Part shown: positions 1 through 7,858 of the stretch, piece after piece
Layout: each line of letters opens with the position of its first letter
Position numbering within the stretch: position 1 is the stretch's first letter
From: CAZPNX01 sp964588285
GTDB lineage: Bacteria > Edwardsbacteria > AC1 > EtOH8
Assembly: GCA_964588285.1 (NCBI GenBank)
Contig: CAZPNX010000014.1
Location: 1-61,549 of the forward strand
Length of the DNA stretch: 61,549 bases
Direction of reading: 5' to 3'
The notes under the pieces: model-generated
What the model saw: only the letters and a program-made list of their open reading frames with translations
Databases searched by the model: none
What the model was told of the DNA's origin: nothing
Made by a program: the position numbers and the translations under genes

Positions 1-55
1 TCCAACCGTGGTCTGTAATGGTAAAAATATCAACCAAATTTAGTTACCCATCCCT

Positions 56-443
56 AAAATTCAAATCAGGTTGGCTTTGCCTTGAGCAGTATGCTGGCAA
101 ATATCTTGGTCAGCTCCGTCGATTCTTTGATTAGTGCGCCTCTATCCTTTTCGTATTCGATAGAACCAACCTCAATCAAGGTCAACCAGTACTTAGATTC
201 CCTGGCTTCCTTCCGGCATATTCGGATGCGCATCAGGAAATCTTTCCCGCCAAGTTTGTCATTCGCTTCAATATAATTGGCGCCGACCGAACAGGCGGAT
301 CGTATCAGCTGTTTGATTATCTCCCTATTGGCGATATTTTGGGGTTGTTTTCTTACAAACTTGATAACTTGCTTGGCAAAATTCAATGTCCGTTCTTCAA
401 GGTCATATCTTTTGCCCGAAATGCTCTCTGCCATTTGAATTTT
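56..443. repeat. 10-bp inverted repeat bracketing the S23 gene
   Basis: AAAATTCAAA at 56-65 and its exact reverse complement TTTGAATTTT at 434-443 lie immediately outside, or touching, the two ends of the S23 reading frame. A second copy of TTTGAATTTTG follows at 448-458, so the upstream side is a short tandem array. The coordinates span the whole bracketed module. Confidence 0.6.
66..434 (-). CDS. Four-helix-bundle protein, S23 (23S rRNA intervening-sequence) family
   Basis: A 122-residue, all-helical, charged protein of the S23 family. The typical pattern is visible: an N-terminal helix with a KQ-VIKF-type segment, then IIKQLIRSACSVGANYIEA (residues about 40-58), then a second half containing RICRKEARESKYWL. 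The first members were found in intervening sequences of 23S rRNA genes, but free-standing copies are common in candidate phyla. The biochemical role is unknown, although RNA binding has been proposed. It lies just downstream of the fumarate reductase flavoprotein gene on the same strand. It has no clear ribosome binding site. A perfect 10-bp inverted repeat abuts the reading frame on both sides. Family assignment is confident; function is not. Confidence 0.88.
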   Translation of the reverse strand: MAESISGKRYDLEERTLNFAKQVIKFVRKQPQNIANREIIKQLIRSACSVGANYIEANDKLGGKDFLMRIRICRKEARESKYWLTLIEVGSIEYEKDRGALIKESTELTKIFASILLKAKPT

Positions 444-461
444 GTGCTTTGAATTTTGAAT

Positions 462-2132
462 TTATCTTATGGTTCCCACGTAGCTGGTCGTCAGCTGGTA
501 CTTCTTTACCTCGGGGTTGACATAGTCCGGCAGCAGCATGGGCGACACCCGGTCCTGGCCCAGTCCGGACGCCTTTAGCTCCTCATGGTATTTTCTCACA
601 TGTTCCAGGTTGAGTTTGCCCTCTTTGGCCCCGCTCTTGGCGAAGGCCGCGGCCGCCGCCCCAGCCCTCCGGCCGAAGACGCAGACGTCCAAAAGCGAGT
701 TGCCCATCAGACGGTTCTCGCCGTGGATGCCGCCGGCCACCTCGCCGGCCGCATAGAAGCCGGGCAGCGAGGTTTCTCCCTTGGGGCCGATCTTCAGCCC
801 CCCGTTCTGGTAGTGCAGGGTGGGATAGGTCAGCATCGGCTCCTTTGAAATGTCGATGTCGTGGCGTTTGTACAGCTTCCACTTGCCGATGAATTCTTTC
901 TGAACATATCCCTTCCCCTTGAGGTCATCGATCATCGGCGAATCCAGCCAGACGCCCACCTTGCCCGAGGGGGTGGCGATGCCCTTCTTGCGTTCCTCGC
1001 ACTCTCTGATGAAGGCCGCAGCCTCGACGTCGCGGGGCTCCCGCTCGAACACGAACTGCTCGGCATCACAATTGAGGATGTTGGCGCCAGCGCCGCGGAA
1101 TTTCTCGGTCAACAGCAGGCCTTCGATCTGGTCCGGGAAAGAAACCCCGGTGGGGTGGAACTGCACCGTATGCAGAAAGCAGAGCTCGACCCCGGCCCGG
1201 TATCCCATCACCAGGCCGTCGCCGGTGGCCCCGTAGTGGTTGGTGGTCATGAATTTTTGGATGTGAAGCCGGCCCGAGCCGCCGGTGGCCATGATCACCG
1301 CCTTGGCGCGGACGGTGAAGTACTCCTCGGTCTCGTGGTTATAGGCCACCACCCCGGCGCACTGCCCCTGGTCGTTGAGCACCAATTCCACCGCCGAGGT
1401 GAAGTCGACGACTTTGATGTCGTTCGGATGGTTGAGGGCTTCATCGCGCAGGGTGCGCATGATCTCGGCCCCGGTGATGTCGGCCGCATAGTGCATCCGC
1501 TTGCGCGAGGTGCCGCCGCCATGGATGGTCATCAGCCTCCCGTCAGAGTATTTCGAGAACATGCAGCCCAAGGATTCCAGCCAGGTCAGAGTCTCCGGGG
1601 CGTCGGTCACCAGGGCCTCGGCCAGATCGGGCACGTTCTTGAAATGGCCGCCGCCCAGCACGTCCAGGTAGTGATAGTAGGGCGAGTCCTTGTGTAGCTT
1701 GGAGGCGGCCTGGATGCCGCCCTCGGCCATCATGGTGTTGGCGTCGCCCATACGGAGCTTAGTAAGCACCAGCACCTTGGCCCCGTGCTCCCGGGCCATG
1801 ATGGCTGCGGCCGCCCCGGCCCCTCCCCCGCCCACCACCAGGACTTCAGCCTCAAAGCGCGGGGTCAGATCGACCTTGTCCGGGTCCACCCGGCTTCTGG
1901 CCTCTAAAAGGTCCACGATCTCCGGCGAGATGGCGTAGCCTTTGTTGACGCCGACCTTGATGGGACGGCGGGACCCCTCCTTGAAATCGGGATGGAACTT
2001 CTTGAGTACCTCCTCCCGCTCCTCCAGGGTCATGGCCGGGAATTCGTAACCCTCCTTCTTCTTGCGGACGCGCTCAGGCCGGGTGGCCTCGACCTTCTTG
2101 ATCAACTGCTTCAGTTCCGATGGGTATGGCAT
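462..2132 (-). CDS. Fumarate reductase/succinate dehydrogenase flavoprotein subunit (thiol:fumarate reductase type)
   Basis: A 556-residue flavoprotein that interconverts fumarate and succinate. The FAD dinucleotide fold is visible as VLVVGGGGAGAAAAIMARE (about residues 97-115). It is followed by the conserved MMAEGGIQAA segment, HGGGTSRKRMHYAADITG and HTVQFHPTG, and near the end NRLMGNSLLDVCVFGRRAG. The full length fits the family. An AGGAG ribosome binding site precedes the ATG. It is the last enzyme gene of a minus-strand operon with iron-sulfur, HdrB-like and HdrC-like subunits. That set resembles thiol:fumarate reductase (TfrAB) or SdhE-type enzymes more than quinone-linked Sdh. No membrane-anchor gene is present. 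The direction of catalysis cannot be decided from sequence. Confidence 0.9.
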   Translation of the reverse strand: MPYPSELKQLIKKVEATRPERVRKKKEGYEFPAMTLEEREEVLKKFHPDFKEGSRRPIKVGVNKGYAISPEIVDLLEARSRVDPDKVDLTPRFEAEVLVVGGGGAGAAAAIMAREHGAKVLVLTKLRMGDANTMMAEGGIQAASKLHKDSPYYHYLDVLGGGHFKNVPDLAEALVTDAPETLTWLESLGCMFSKYSDGRLMTIHGGGTSRKRMHYAADITGAEIMRTLRDEALNHPNDIKVVDFTSAVELVLNDQGQCAGVVAYNHETEEYFTVRAKAVIMATGGSGRLHIQKFMTTNHYGATGDGLVMGYRAGVELCFLHTVQFHPTGVSFPDQIEGLLLTEKFRGAGANILNCDAEQFVFEREPRDVEAAAFIRECEERKKGIATPSGKVGVWLDSPMIDDLKGKGYVQKEFIGKWKLYKRHDIDISKEPMLTYPTLHYQNGGLKIGPKGETSLPGFYAAGEVAGGIHGENRLMGNSLLDVCVFGRRAGAAAAAFAKSGAKEGKLNLEHVRKYHEELKASGLGQDRVSPMLLPDYVNPEVKKYQLTTSYVGTIR

Positions 2133-2149
2133 TTTCTAACTCCTGACAT

Positions 2150-2606
2150 TGATTTCATTGATTCGCCTGGATTACACGGCTCGTATCTAGTTCATAAATC
2201 TTTTTACCTGACAGCTGTCGTTCCCAAAATTCACCAACAATCCGACTTTTTTACCGCTCACCTTCAGGTATGATATTACCTGGTGGTGAAACAGGACCGG
2301 CATCTTCCCGGTGACCGCCTTTACTTCTACGATTACCTTGCTGGAAACCTCAAGATCAACGATCAAACTACCGACTTTTTTGTTATGGAAGAATACCGGG
2401 TATTGTTTCTCTGTTTCATGCTCCAGTCCAGCCTCATCAAGAGCTACCAAAAGAGACCTATGGTATATCTTCTCGCTAAATCCAGGACCGATTTCGCCAT
2501 GGACCTTATAGCAGCATGCAATAATAGCTCCAGTGAGCGGATCGTCGATACTCATTCTTTCCCGGCCTACGTCCTTCCGTGCAATCCAATTCGATCCGTG
2601 AAATCA
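2150..2606. repeat. 30-bp imperfect inverted repeat flanking the GxxExxY gene
   Basis: The left arm is 2150-2179 on the plus strand and the right arm is 2577-2606 read on the minus strand. They match at 22 of 30 positions by hand alignment. The outer 8 bases (TGATTTCA) and an inner block (TGGATT-A/G-CACGG) are conserved. The arms fill the spaces between the GxxExxY gene and the neighbouring reductase genes, and the right arm includes the stop codon of the iron-sulfur subunit. A related half-copy lies at 18351-18368. Confidence 0.65.
2187..2555 (-). CDS. GxxExxY protein (PD-(D/E)XK nuclease-like, PDDEXK_3)
   Basis: A 122-residue protein carrying the family hallmark GFSEKIY (GxxExxY) near residue 25. 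Further on, a D...ExK arrangement (IVDLEV then VIVEVKAV, about residues 66-79) matches the PD-(D/E)XK nuclease fold. No specific substrate is established for this very common family. It sits between the flavoprotein and iron-sulfur genes of fumarate reductase on the same strand, splitting an otherwise metabolic operon, and is enclosed by a 30-bp imperfect inverted repeat. This suggests insertion after the operon formed. Family call is confident; nuclease activity is inference. Confidence 0.88.
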   Translation of the reverse strand: MSIDDPLTGAIIACCYKVHGEIGPGFSEKIYHRSLLVALDEAGLEHETEKQYPVFFHNKKVGSLIVDLEVSSKVIVEVKAVTGKMPVLFHHQVISYLKVSGKKVGLLVNFGNDSCQVKRFMN

Positions 2607-3332
2607 TAAATAATCAGTGGTTTTTGGTGCCCATTCGTCCGGCGCGTTGTCGGGTTCTGCCTCTCTGGCTTTATACAGCTCCTTGAGGGAATTCAGATCG
2701 GACGATTTGAGCTTGGCCAGGCCTTCTTTGAATTTCCCCGCCTTTTCCTGCTCCACCTGTTTCTTCAGATGCTCGGCCCGGGGCGCGATCTTGGCGCCGT
2801 AGAGCCGGCGGGCCAAAACGGCCACATTGGCGTGGGAGATCTCGGCCGGGCAGCGCGAGGTGCACAGCCCGCACATGACGCAGTCGAAGGACAGCTCGGC
2901 CGCCTGCTTGACGTCGCCCCGCATGGCGGCGTTGATGTAGTCCATGACCTCTATCGACATGGGGCAGGACTTGGTGCAGGTGTTGCAGGAGACGCATTTG
3001 AAGACCTCGGGGTAGAGGGCCTTGAACACGTCCACATTGGCCTGCAGCTGGTCGATGTCGTAGACCGCCTTCTTGTTGGGGAAGAAGGGGAGGACGGCCA
3101 GGTACATGTTCGGCTGGACCATGGCCTGGCAGGCCAGGCCCACCTCGATCTTGTAGCTGCCCGGCAGGCGGTAGGCGATGCCGCAGGCCCCGCAGATGCC
3201 GCCCCGGCAGCCGCAGCCCCGGGTCAGCTGGTAGCCGGCGTACTCCATGGCCTTCATCACCGTCAGCACGTCCGGCACCATGTACTGCTTGCCCATGATG
3301 TGGATGGGGATCAGGTTCTCCTTGGCTTCCAT
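2604..3332 (-). CDS. Fumarate reductase iron-sulfur subunit (2Fe-2S plus dicluster 4Fe-4S)
   Basis: A 242-residue electron-transfer subunit. An N-terminal plant-type ferredoxin segment holds CGCRGGICGACG (about residues 40-51). The C-terminal half has two 4Fe-4S motifs, CVSCNTCTKSCP and CVMCGLCTSRCP. It therefore resembles the N-terminal half of TfrB and lacks the fused CCG domains, which are encoded separately by the next gene upstream (3408-4286). An AGGAG ribosome binding site precedes the ATG. It probably passes electrons from the HdrB-like subunit to the flavoprotein. The short lysine-rich C-terminal helix is not diagnostic. Confidence 0.88.
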   Translation of the reverse strand: MEAKENLIPIHIMGKQYMVPDVLTVMKAMEYAGYQLTRGCGCRGGICGACGIAYRLPGSYKIEVGLACQAMVQPNMYLAVLPFFPNKKAVYDIDQLQANVDVFKALYPEVFKCVSCNTCTKSCPMSIEVMDYINAAMRGDVKQAAELSFDCVMCGLCTSRCPAEISHANVAVLARRLYGAKIAPRAEHLKKQVEQEKAGKFKEGLAKLKSSDLNSLKELYKAREAEPDNAPDEWAPKTTDYL

Positions 3333-3386
3333 CTATCTTCTCCTCTTTTCTTTTCCCGCAGAGACGCAGAGGTGTGTTGAATCTTT

Positions 3387-3408
3387 GGTGTCTTTGTGCC
3401 TTTGTGGT
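3387..3408. repeat. Dispersed intergenic repeat, copy 1 (CACAAAGGCACAAAGAC family)
   Basis: The region just downstream of hdrB reads, on the minus strand, as a run of short CACAAAG/CACAAAGAC words, preceded on the plus strand by a GCAGAGACGCAGAGG stretch. A related sequence, arranged as an inverted pair, occurs at 22527-22589 between the fumarase genes. Confidence 0.45.
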
Positions 3409-4286
3409 TAAACGAGCCCTTTGCCATTAAGCAGCGGGCGCGGGTCCACGAAGTGCAGGTCGAACATGCAGACATCCGGCGAAAGCCCGAGCGCCAGCGC
3501 CATCAGCTGGGTAAAATATAGTATCGGCAGGCCGGGCGCCCGGCCAGTCTTGGCGGCGATGTCCTTCTGGCGCTGGTCGAGGTTGAAGAAGCACAGCGGG
3601 CAGCTGGTGACCACGGCCTCGGCTCCTTTCTTCTTGGCCGACTCGATTATCCTTCCGGCCTTGTCGGCCACCACCTCCTTGTCCATGACCGTGTGGTAGG
3701 AACCGCAGCACTCGGTCAGATACGGGTCGTAGACCGCCTCGGCCCCCAGGGCCTTCACCAGGTCGTCCATCACCGTGGGCTGCTCCACGTCGTCCAGGGC
3801 CGCCTCCTTGGGCCGGGTCAGCAAACAGCCGTAATAACAGTCGACCTTTAAACCTTTTAATTCCTTTCGAACTTTAGACTTTATAGCATCGAACCCTATA
3901 TCTTTTTTCAGCATCTCCAGAACATGGACGATCTCGACCTTGCCCTTGTAGGCCGGGTCCGGCTCCATGAAGAAGTTAATCTTCTCCAGCTTGTCCGGCT
4001 CCTTCCGCACCAGGTGGTTGGCCATCTTGAGGGTGTGATAGCACATGCTGCACAGCGTGGTCAGCCGGTCATGGCCGGCCTCCTGGGCCCGCACCAAAAG
4101 CCGGATGGGCGCCACGTGGTTTATGAGGTTGTCCGAGGCCAGCGAGTACACCGTGCCGCAGCAGTTCCACTTGGGCATCTCCTCCAGCTCCCAGCCCAGC
4201 GCCTTCATGGACTCCCGGGCCGAGAGGTCGAAGTTCTTGGCGGTGTTGGAGAGCGTGCACCCAGGGTAATAGGCGATCTTGTTCAT
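3408..4286 (-). CDS. HdrB-like subunit with two CCG domains (heterodisulfide reductase B / SdhE type)
   Basis: A 292-residue protein of the heterodisulfide reductase B family. Two cysteine-rich CCG domains are visible: YYPGCTL plus WNCCGT plus CSMCYHTL in the first half, and CYYGCLL plus TECCGSYH plus CPLCFFNL in the second. In HdrB each such domain binds a noncubane 4Fe-4S cluster that handles disulfide or thiol chemistry. Its place in a fumarate reductase operon suggests the electron-input module, as in the C-terminal half of TfrB. It is cytosolic, with no signal peptide or membrane segment. The natural donor (a low-molecular-weight thiol, or quinol through an unseen partner) cannot be read from the sequence. 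Confidence 0.88.
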   Translation of the reverse strand: MNKIAYYPGCTLSNTAKNFDLSARESMKALGWELEEMPKWNCCGTVYSLASDNLINHVAPIRLLVRAQEAGHDRLTTLCSMCYHTLKMANHLVRKEPDKLEKINFFMEPDPAYKGKVEIVHVLEMLKKDIGFDAIKSKVRKELKGLKVDCYYGCLLTRPKEAALDDVEQPTVMDDLVKALGAEAVYDPYLTECCGSYHTVMDKEVVADKAGRIIESAKKKGAEAVVTSCPLCFFNLDQRQKDIAAKTGRAPGLPILYFTQLMALALGLSPDVCMFDLHFVDPRPLLNGKGLV

Positions 4287-4418
4287 TTTGATGCTCTAGA
4301 GCTGTTATCCCGGCGGAATTTTCCACGAATTGTTGGAAGGTTTGACTATCAGATAACGTTACCCGAGTTGACTTATGGCCATCTTATCGAACTGACCGAA
4401 GGGAACGGTTCGGAGTTC

Positions 4419-4946
4419 TCAGTATTTTCTGTGCTTTTTCAGGAAGGCCCGTATCCTGGCGGCCGCCTTGTCGGCCACGGTCCTGGCATGGGCATCCAGC
4501 TGGCGCTCGCTCATCCGGCCGACCTCGACCAGATCCTTGTTGAACCGGAAAAGCCGGTCGGTTATCAGCGAATCGGTTTGTGAACCCCTGGCAGCCGCTC
4601 TAAGCATCCGGGTGGCGCATTGGATGGAACAGCCGTCCAGGATGAAGGTTTGGGGGGCATAGCGCAACAGCTTCCTGGGCCCGCCCTCATAGCTGAAGGA
4701 GGCGCCCAGACAGACCCGGACCGTGTCCCGGGGGAAGATTTTTTCGGTCAGCCGACGGGCCGCCCTTCTGGCCACCTCGCCCCGCAGGCCCGCCCCCTCG
4801 CAGCTGACAACCACCGCCGGCCTTCCCACGTAGCGCAGGTAGTGCTGGTCGCACTTGCGGCAGACTGCGCCCGGCTTTTCCAGCCGGATAGTCTCGAGAT
4901 TAGAATATCGTCCCCTGTTCTTCTTGTCGGAGTTTCTGGTTTTCAT
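4419..4946 (-). CDS. Putative metal-binding DGC-domain protein
   Basis: A 175-residue protein with two Cys clusters. An N-terminal CRKC pair (about residues 29-32) is followed by a DGC-type domain: SCEGAG, then CLGASF, then LDGCSIQCATRML. The DGC family is annotated as putative zinc-binding and usually keeps an N-terminal CxxC-like site and a central DGC..C motif; both are recognisable here. It lies between the HdrC-like and HdrB-like genes of the fumarate reductase operon. It may therefore deliver metal or sulfur, or help mature the cluster subunits, but that is inference from context. The C terminus is basic. Confidence 0.6.
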   Translation of the reverse strand: MKTRNSDKKNRGRYSNLETIRLEKPGAVCRKCDQHYLRYVGRPAVVVSCEGAGLRGEVARRAARRLTEKIFPRDTVRVCLGASFSYEGGPRKLLRYAPQTFILDGCSIQCATRMLRAAARGSQTDSLITDRLFRFNKDLVEVGRMSERQLDAHARTVADKAAARIRAFLKKHRKY

Positions 4947-5004
4947 ACCAGATCCGAAAGTAGAACGGTTCGCGTTTTTAGTGTGTTTCGTGGGAAAAAG
5001 AAAA

Positions 5005-5454
5005 TCACCCCGACAGCTTGCGCAGGCAGCTTATCAGGGCGATGGGCGGCACTTCGCTCAATGTCTCGGCCGGGATCCTATTGCCGTCGGCGTAGTCCTG
5101 CCGTTTTCTCAGCAGCAGCTGGCGAACGGCCTCCATCACCTTGGCCAGGTCTATGCCCTTGGGACAGCGCACCCCGCAGGTGAAGCAGGAGAAGCAGGCC
5201 CAGATGGTCTTGGAGTCCCGCACCCTTTCCACTTCGCCCATCTGCAGCAGTTTCCACACCTGGTTGGGCGAGATGTCCATGCGGTCGTGCATGGGGCAGC
5301 CGGCGGCGCAGGACCCGCACTGCATGCAGCGAAAAACCCTCTCGCCCGATATCTCCTCCACCTTGGCCAGGAGGCCGCCGTGGATCTTGTCTTTCTCGGG
5401 TTTGAGGGCTTGGCCATCGTCCACCGTTTTATATCCCAGAGGATAATCCGACAT
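5005..5454 (-). CDS. HdrC-like 4Fe-4S dicluster subunit
   Basis: A 149-residue ferredoxin-like protein with two tetracysteine motifs, CMQCGSCAAGCP (about residues 43-54) and CFSCFTCGVRCP, spaced as in heterodisulfide reductase subunit C. In Hdr complexes this subunit relays electrons to HdrB. It is the first gene of the fumarate reductase operon, preceded by a strong promoter (5482-5509) and a GGGAG ribosome binding site. The arrangement hdrC, DGC, hdrB, iron-sulfur subunit, flavoprotein indicates a soluble multi-subunit fumarate reductase. Family is confident; physiological role is inferred from the neighbours. Confidence 0.85.
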   Translation of the reverse strand: MSDYPLGYKTVDDGQALKPEKDKIHGGLLAKVEEISGERVFRCMQCGSCAAGCPMHDRMDISPNQVWKLLQMGEVERVRDSKTIWACFSCFTCGVRCPKGIDLAKVMEAVRQLLLRKRQDYADGNRIPAETLSEVPPIALISCLRKLSG

Positions 5455-5481
5455 AAGCTCTCCCGATTAAAATGGATTTTT

Positions 5482-5509
5482 AGTATACCATAATTTGCCG
5501 AAATGTCAA
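5482..5509 (-). promoter_or_regulatory. Promoter of the hdrC-frd operon
   Basis: On the minus strand a perfect -35 TTGACA (5504-5509), a 16-bp spacer and TATACT (5482-5487) precede hdrC. Transcription should start about 20 bases before its ATG, leaving room for the GGGAG site. Confidence 0.75.
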
Positions 5510-5518
5510 CCGGAAAAA

Positions 5519-6589
5519 CTACGGCCGTTTCATTCTTCTCCCCCGCTGGGCGAAAATTTCCCGGATACTGCGGCCGGCCATCTCAATGCCGGCATCGTCC
5601 ACATCCAGATGGGTCACCGCCCGCAGCCTGGTCCGGCCGAATGGTATCACCAAAACTCCCCGGCGGAATAGTTTAAGAGCGGCCTGCTGGGGATCCACTC
5701 CGGTTTGGGCGACATCGAAAACCACGATATTGGTTTGCACCGAATCCATGTCGATATCTATGCCCGGTACTTCGGAAACGGCCCTGGCCAGCAGCCTGGC
5801 CCGGCGGTGATCGTCTTTCAGGCGTCTGATATTGTGCTTCAGGGCGTAGAGCCCGGCTCCGGCCAGAAAGCCTGCCTGCCGCATACCGCCGCCCAGCATC
5901 TTCCGTATTTTTCTGGCCCTCTCGATAAAGTCCCGGCTCCCCGCCAACACCGAGCCGGCCGGACAGCCCAGGCCTTTGGACAGGCAGACCATCAGGGCAT
6001 CGAAATGCTTTCCGTATTCCTTGATCGGGATACCAGTAGCTACTGAGGCATTCCACAGCCGGGCGCCGTCCAGGTAAAGTTTGACCTGCTTCCGGCGGCA
6101 GAGCGTTGAGATCCTTTCGATCTCGTCCAGCGGATAGACCACCCCGCCGGCCCGGTTGTGGGTGTTCTCCAGGCAGACCAGGGCCGTCTTCGGCTGGTGG
6201 ATGTCCTCGGGCCTGAAGGAGGCCTCGACCTGTTCGGCGGTCAGCACCCCGCGGTCTCCGTCTAAGGCGCAGAACTGGACGCCGGAAATGACGGCCGCGG
6301 CCCCAGCCTCGTAGAGGAAGATGTGGGACTCCCGGTCAAGGATGACCTCGTCTCCCGGCTGGGCTAGGCATTTGATGGCGACCTGGTTGGCCATGGTGCC
6401 CGAGGGCAGGAAAAGCCCGGCCTCCTTTCCCAACAGTCGAGCCATCTCGGCCTGGAGCCGGTTGACGGTGGGGTCGTCGCCGAAAACGTCGTCGCCCACC
6501 GGAGCGGCCATCATGGCTTTCAGCATCCCCGGGGTGGGCCGGGTGACGGTGTCGGAGCGGAGATCTATGATGTGTTTTTTTTGTTTCAT
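5519..6589 (-). CDS. ltaE: Low-specificity L-threonine aldolase
   Basis: A 356-residue PLP enzyme that cleaves L-threonine or allo-threonine to glycine and acetaldehyde. The N-terminal IDLRSDTVTRPTPGM, the GDDVFGDDPTVNRLQ segment and the PLP-lysine context VCLSKGLGCPAGS (about residue 205) are characteristic. The reading frame stays open far upstream, but that part is a shadow of lpxB. The ATG at 6589 is chosen because it gives the canonical N terminus and overlaps the lpxB stop by 4 bases (ATGA), indicating translational coupling. The acidic and PLP-binding residues around LDGARLWNA are present. Confidence 0.92.
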   Translation of the reverse strand: MKQKKHIIDLRSDTVTRPTPGMLKAMMAAPVGDDVFGDDPTVNRLQAEMARLLGKEAGLFLPSGTMANQVAIKCLAQPGDEVILDRESHIFLYEAGAAAVISGVQFCALDGDRGVLTAEQVEASFRPEDIHQPKTALVCLENTHNRAGGVVYPLDEIERISTLCRRKQVKLYLDGARLWNASVATGIPIKEYGKHFDALMVCLSKGLGCPAGSVLAGSRDFIERARKIRKMLGGGMRQAGFLAGAGLYALKHNIRRLKDDHRRARLLARAVSEVPGIDIDMDSVQTNIVVFDVAQTGVDPQQAALKLFRRGVLVIPFGRTRLRAVTHLDVDDAGIEMAGRSIREIFAQRGRRMKRP

Positions 6590-7737
6590 GATTCGCTTAT
6601 TTCGTTCAATTTCATCAACCCCAATATCTCCCCGGCCGCCCGCCGGGCCGCTCCGGGTTCTCCCAGCAATCCGGGGATTTTCGACAATTCCTCCTTGACC
6701 GCCTGGCGGGGCCGCCCCTGGGCCAAGAGCATTTGGGCCATCAGGAAGATGGCCCCGGGCCTGGCCTCGTGCTGGATGAACTCGGGAGCCACCTTTTTCC
6801 CGGCCACCAGATTCACTAGTCCTATATAGGGCACCTTGACCAGCATCCGGCCCAGCAGATAGGATATCCACGACGTTTTGTAGATGATGATCATCGGCGT
6901 TCCGATGATGCCGCATTCCAATGTAGCCGTGCCCGAGGCCGCCAGCACCAGGTCCGAATGGGCCATCAGTTCGTAACTCTGGCCGGCGGACATGGCGACG
7001 TTCAGCCCGGTGCTCTTTATCATCGCTGCCACCGACTCCGGCGGGAACCCGGGCGCCAGGTTCACGGCGAACTGCACCGATGGCTGCTTCTCGACCAGCA
7101 GCCGGCAGGCGCCCAGCATCGGAGGCAGTATCTTCTCCACCTCCTGGCGGCGGCTGCCCGGCAGCAGGCCCACCAGCGGCTGGGAGGCGCTCAACCCGAG
7201 CTGGCGTCGGAAGGCATCCTTGGTGAGGGTGGGTTTGGCCAGGTCCAAAAGGGGATTGCCCAAATAGATGGCCGGCACCCCATGTTTTCTGTAGAACTCC
7301 TCCTCGAACGGCAGGATGCACAGCATCCGGTCCACCATGCGGCGTATCCGCCTCACCCGGCCCCGGCCCCAGGCCCATACCTGCGGCGAGATGAAATAAA
7401 CAACGTTGATTCCGGCCCGTTTGGCCTTGGCTCCAAAGCGCAGGTTGAATCCGGGATAGTCTATCAACACCACCATGTCCGGCCGGCGCTCGAAAAGAAG
7501 ACTCTCCAGGCGTTTCATGGCTTGCCGTATCAAGGGCAGGTGGCCTAGCACCTCGGCGAAGCCCATGACCGAAAAATCACGGACATGGTAGGCCAGCTCC
7601 ATGCCGGCTTCCTGCATCCGATCCCCGCCGATGCCGTAGACCTCCAGATCCGGCCGCAGCCGCTTGAGCTCGTTCACTAGGCGGCCGCCGTGCAGATCGC
7701 CGGAGGGCTCCCCGGCGATGATCATGATTTTAGGCAT
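6586..7737 (-). CDS. lpxB: Lipid-A-disaccharide synthase
   Basis: A 383-residue GT19 glycosyltransferase. It joins UDP-2,3-diacylglucosamine and lipid X to form the lipid A disaccharide at the inner membrane. AGEPSGDLHGG at the N terminus, the VLIDYPGFNLR segment and LLPGSRRQEV in the second half are diagnostic. The length is normal. Its presence supports a lipopolysaccharide-bearing outer membrane, although no other lpx gene is in the window. It has its own perfect -35 promoter (7776-7804) and is followed by coupled ltaE. Functional linkage with ltaE is not obvious. Confidence 0.95.
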   Translation of the reverse strand: MPKIMIIAGEPSGDLHGGRLVNELKRLRPDLEVYGIGGDRMQEAGMELAYHVRDFSVMGFAEVLGHLPLIRQAMKRLESLLFERRPDMVVLIDYPGFNLRFGAKAKRAGINVVYFISPQVWAWGRGRVRRIRRMVDRMLCILPFEEEFYRKHGVPAIYLGNPLLDLAKPTLTKDAFRRQLGLSASQPLVGLLPGSRRQEVEKILPPMLGACRLLVEKQPSVQFAVNLAPGFPPESVAAMIKSTGLNVAMSAGQSYELMAHSDLVLAASGTATLECGIIGTPMIIIYKTSWISYLLGRMLVKVPYIGLVNLVAGKKVAPEFIQHEARPGAIFLMAQMLLAQGRPRQAVKEELSKIPGLLGEPGAARRAAGEILGLMKLNEISES

Positions 7738-7775
7738 TCCAGTCGAATAGTTTTAGGAGCTACGATTTTCAGATA

Positions 7776-7804
7776 AATATACACCATTATCCGCCGGATG
7801 TCAA
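7776..7804 (-). promoter_or_regulatory. lpxB promoter
   Basis: On the minus strand TTGACA (7799-7804), a 17-bp spacer and TATATT (7776-7781) predict a start about 30 bases upstream of the lpxB ATG. It lies back to back with the terC promoter. Confidence 0.75.
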
Positions 7805-7822
7805 AATAACCCGGTTTTTCTC

Positions 7823-7851
7823 TTGACGGCTGGGCGACAAGGATTTATAAT
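7823..7851 (+). promoter_or_regulatory. terC promoter, predicted leaderless
   Basis: TTGACG (7823-7828), a 17-bp spacer and TATAAT (7846-7851). The predicted start point is at about 7857-7859, on the ATG at 7859, so the message would have no leader. Confidence 0.7.
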
Positions 7852-7858
7852 TATGACC

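Noticed and set aside
861..1697. 278-residue plus-strand open frame
   Set aside because: It lies antisense to the fumarate reductase flavoprotein, has His/Gly/Ala-rich composition typical of reverse shadows in GC-rich DNA, and shows no recognised motif.
7738..7858. Possible yybP-ykoY manganese riboswitch before terC
   Set aside because: The space is filled by two divergent promoters, no conserved riboswitch core is seen, and the terC message is predicted to lack a leader.
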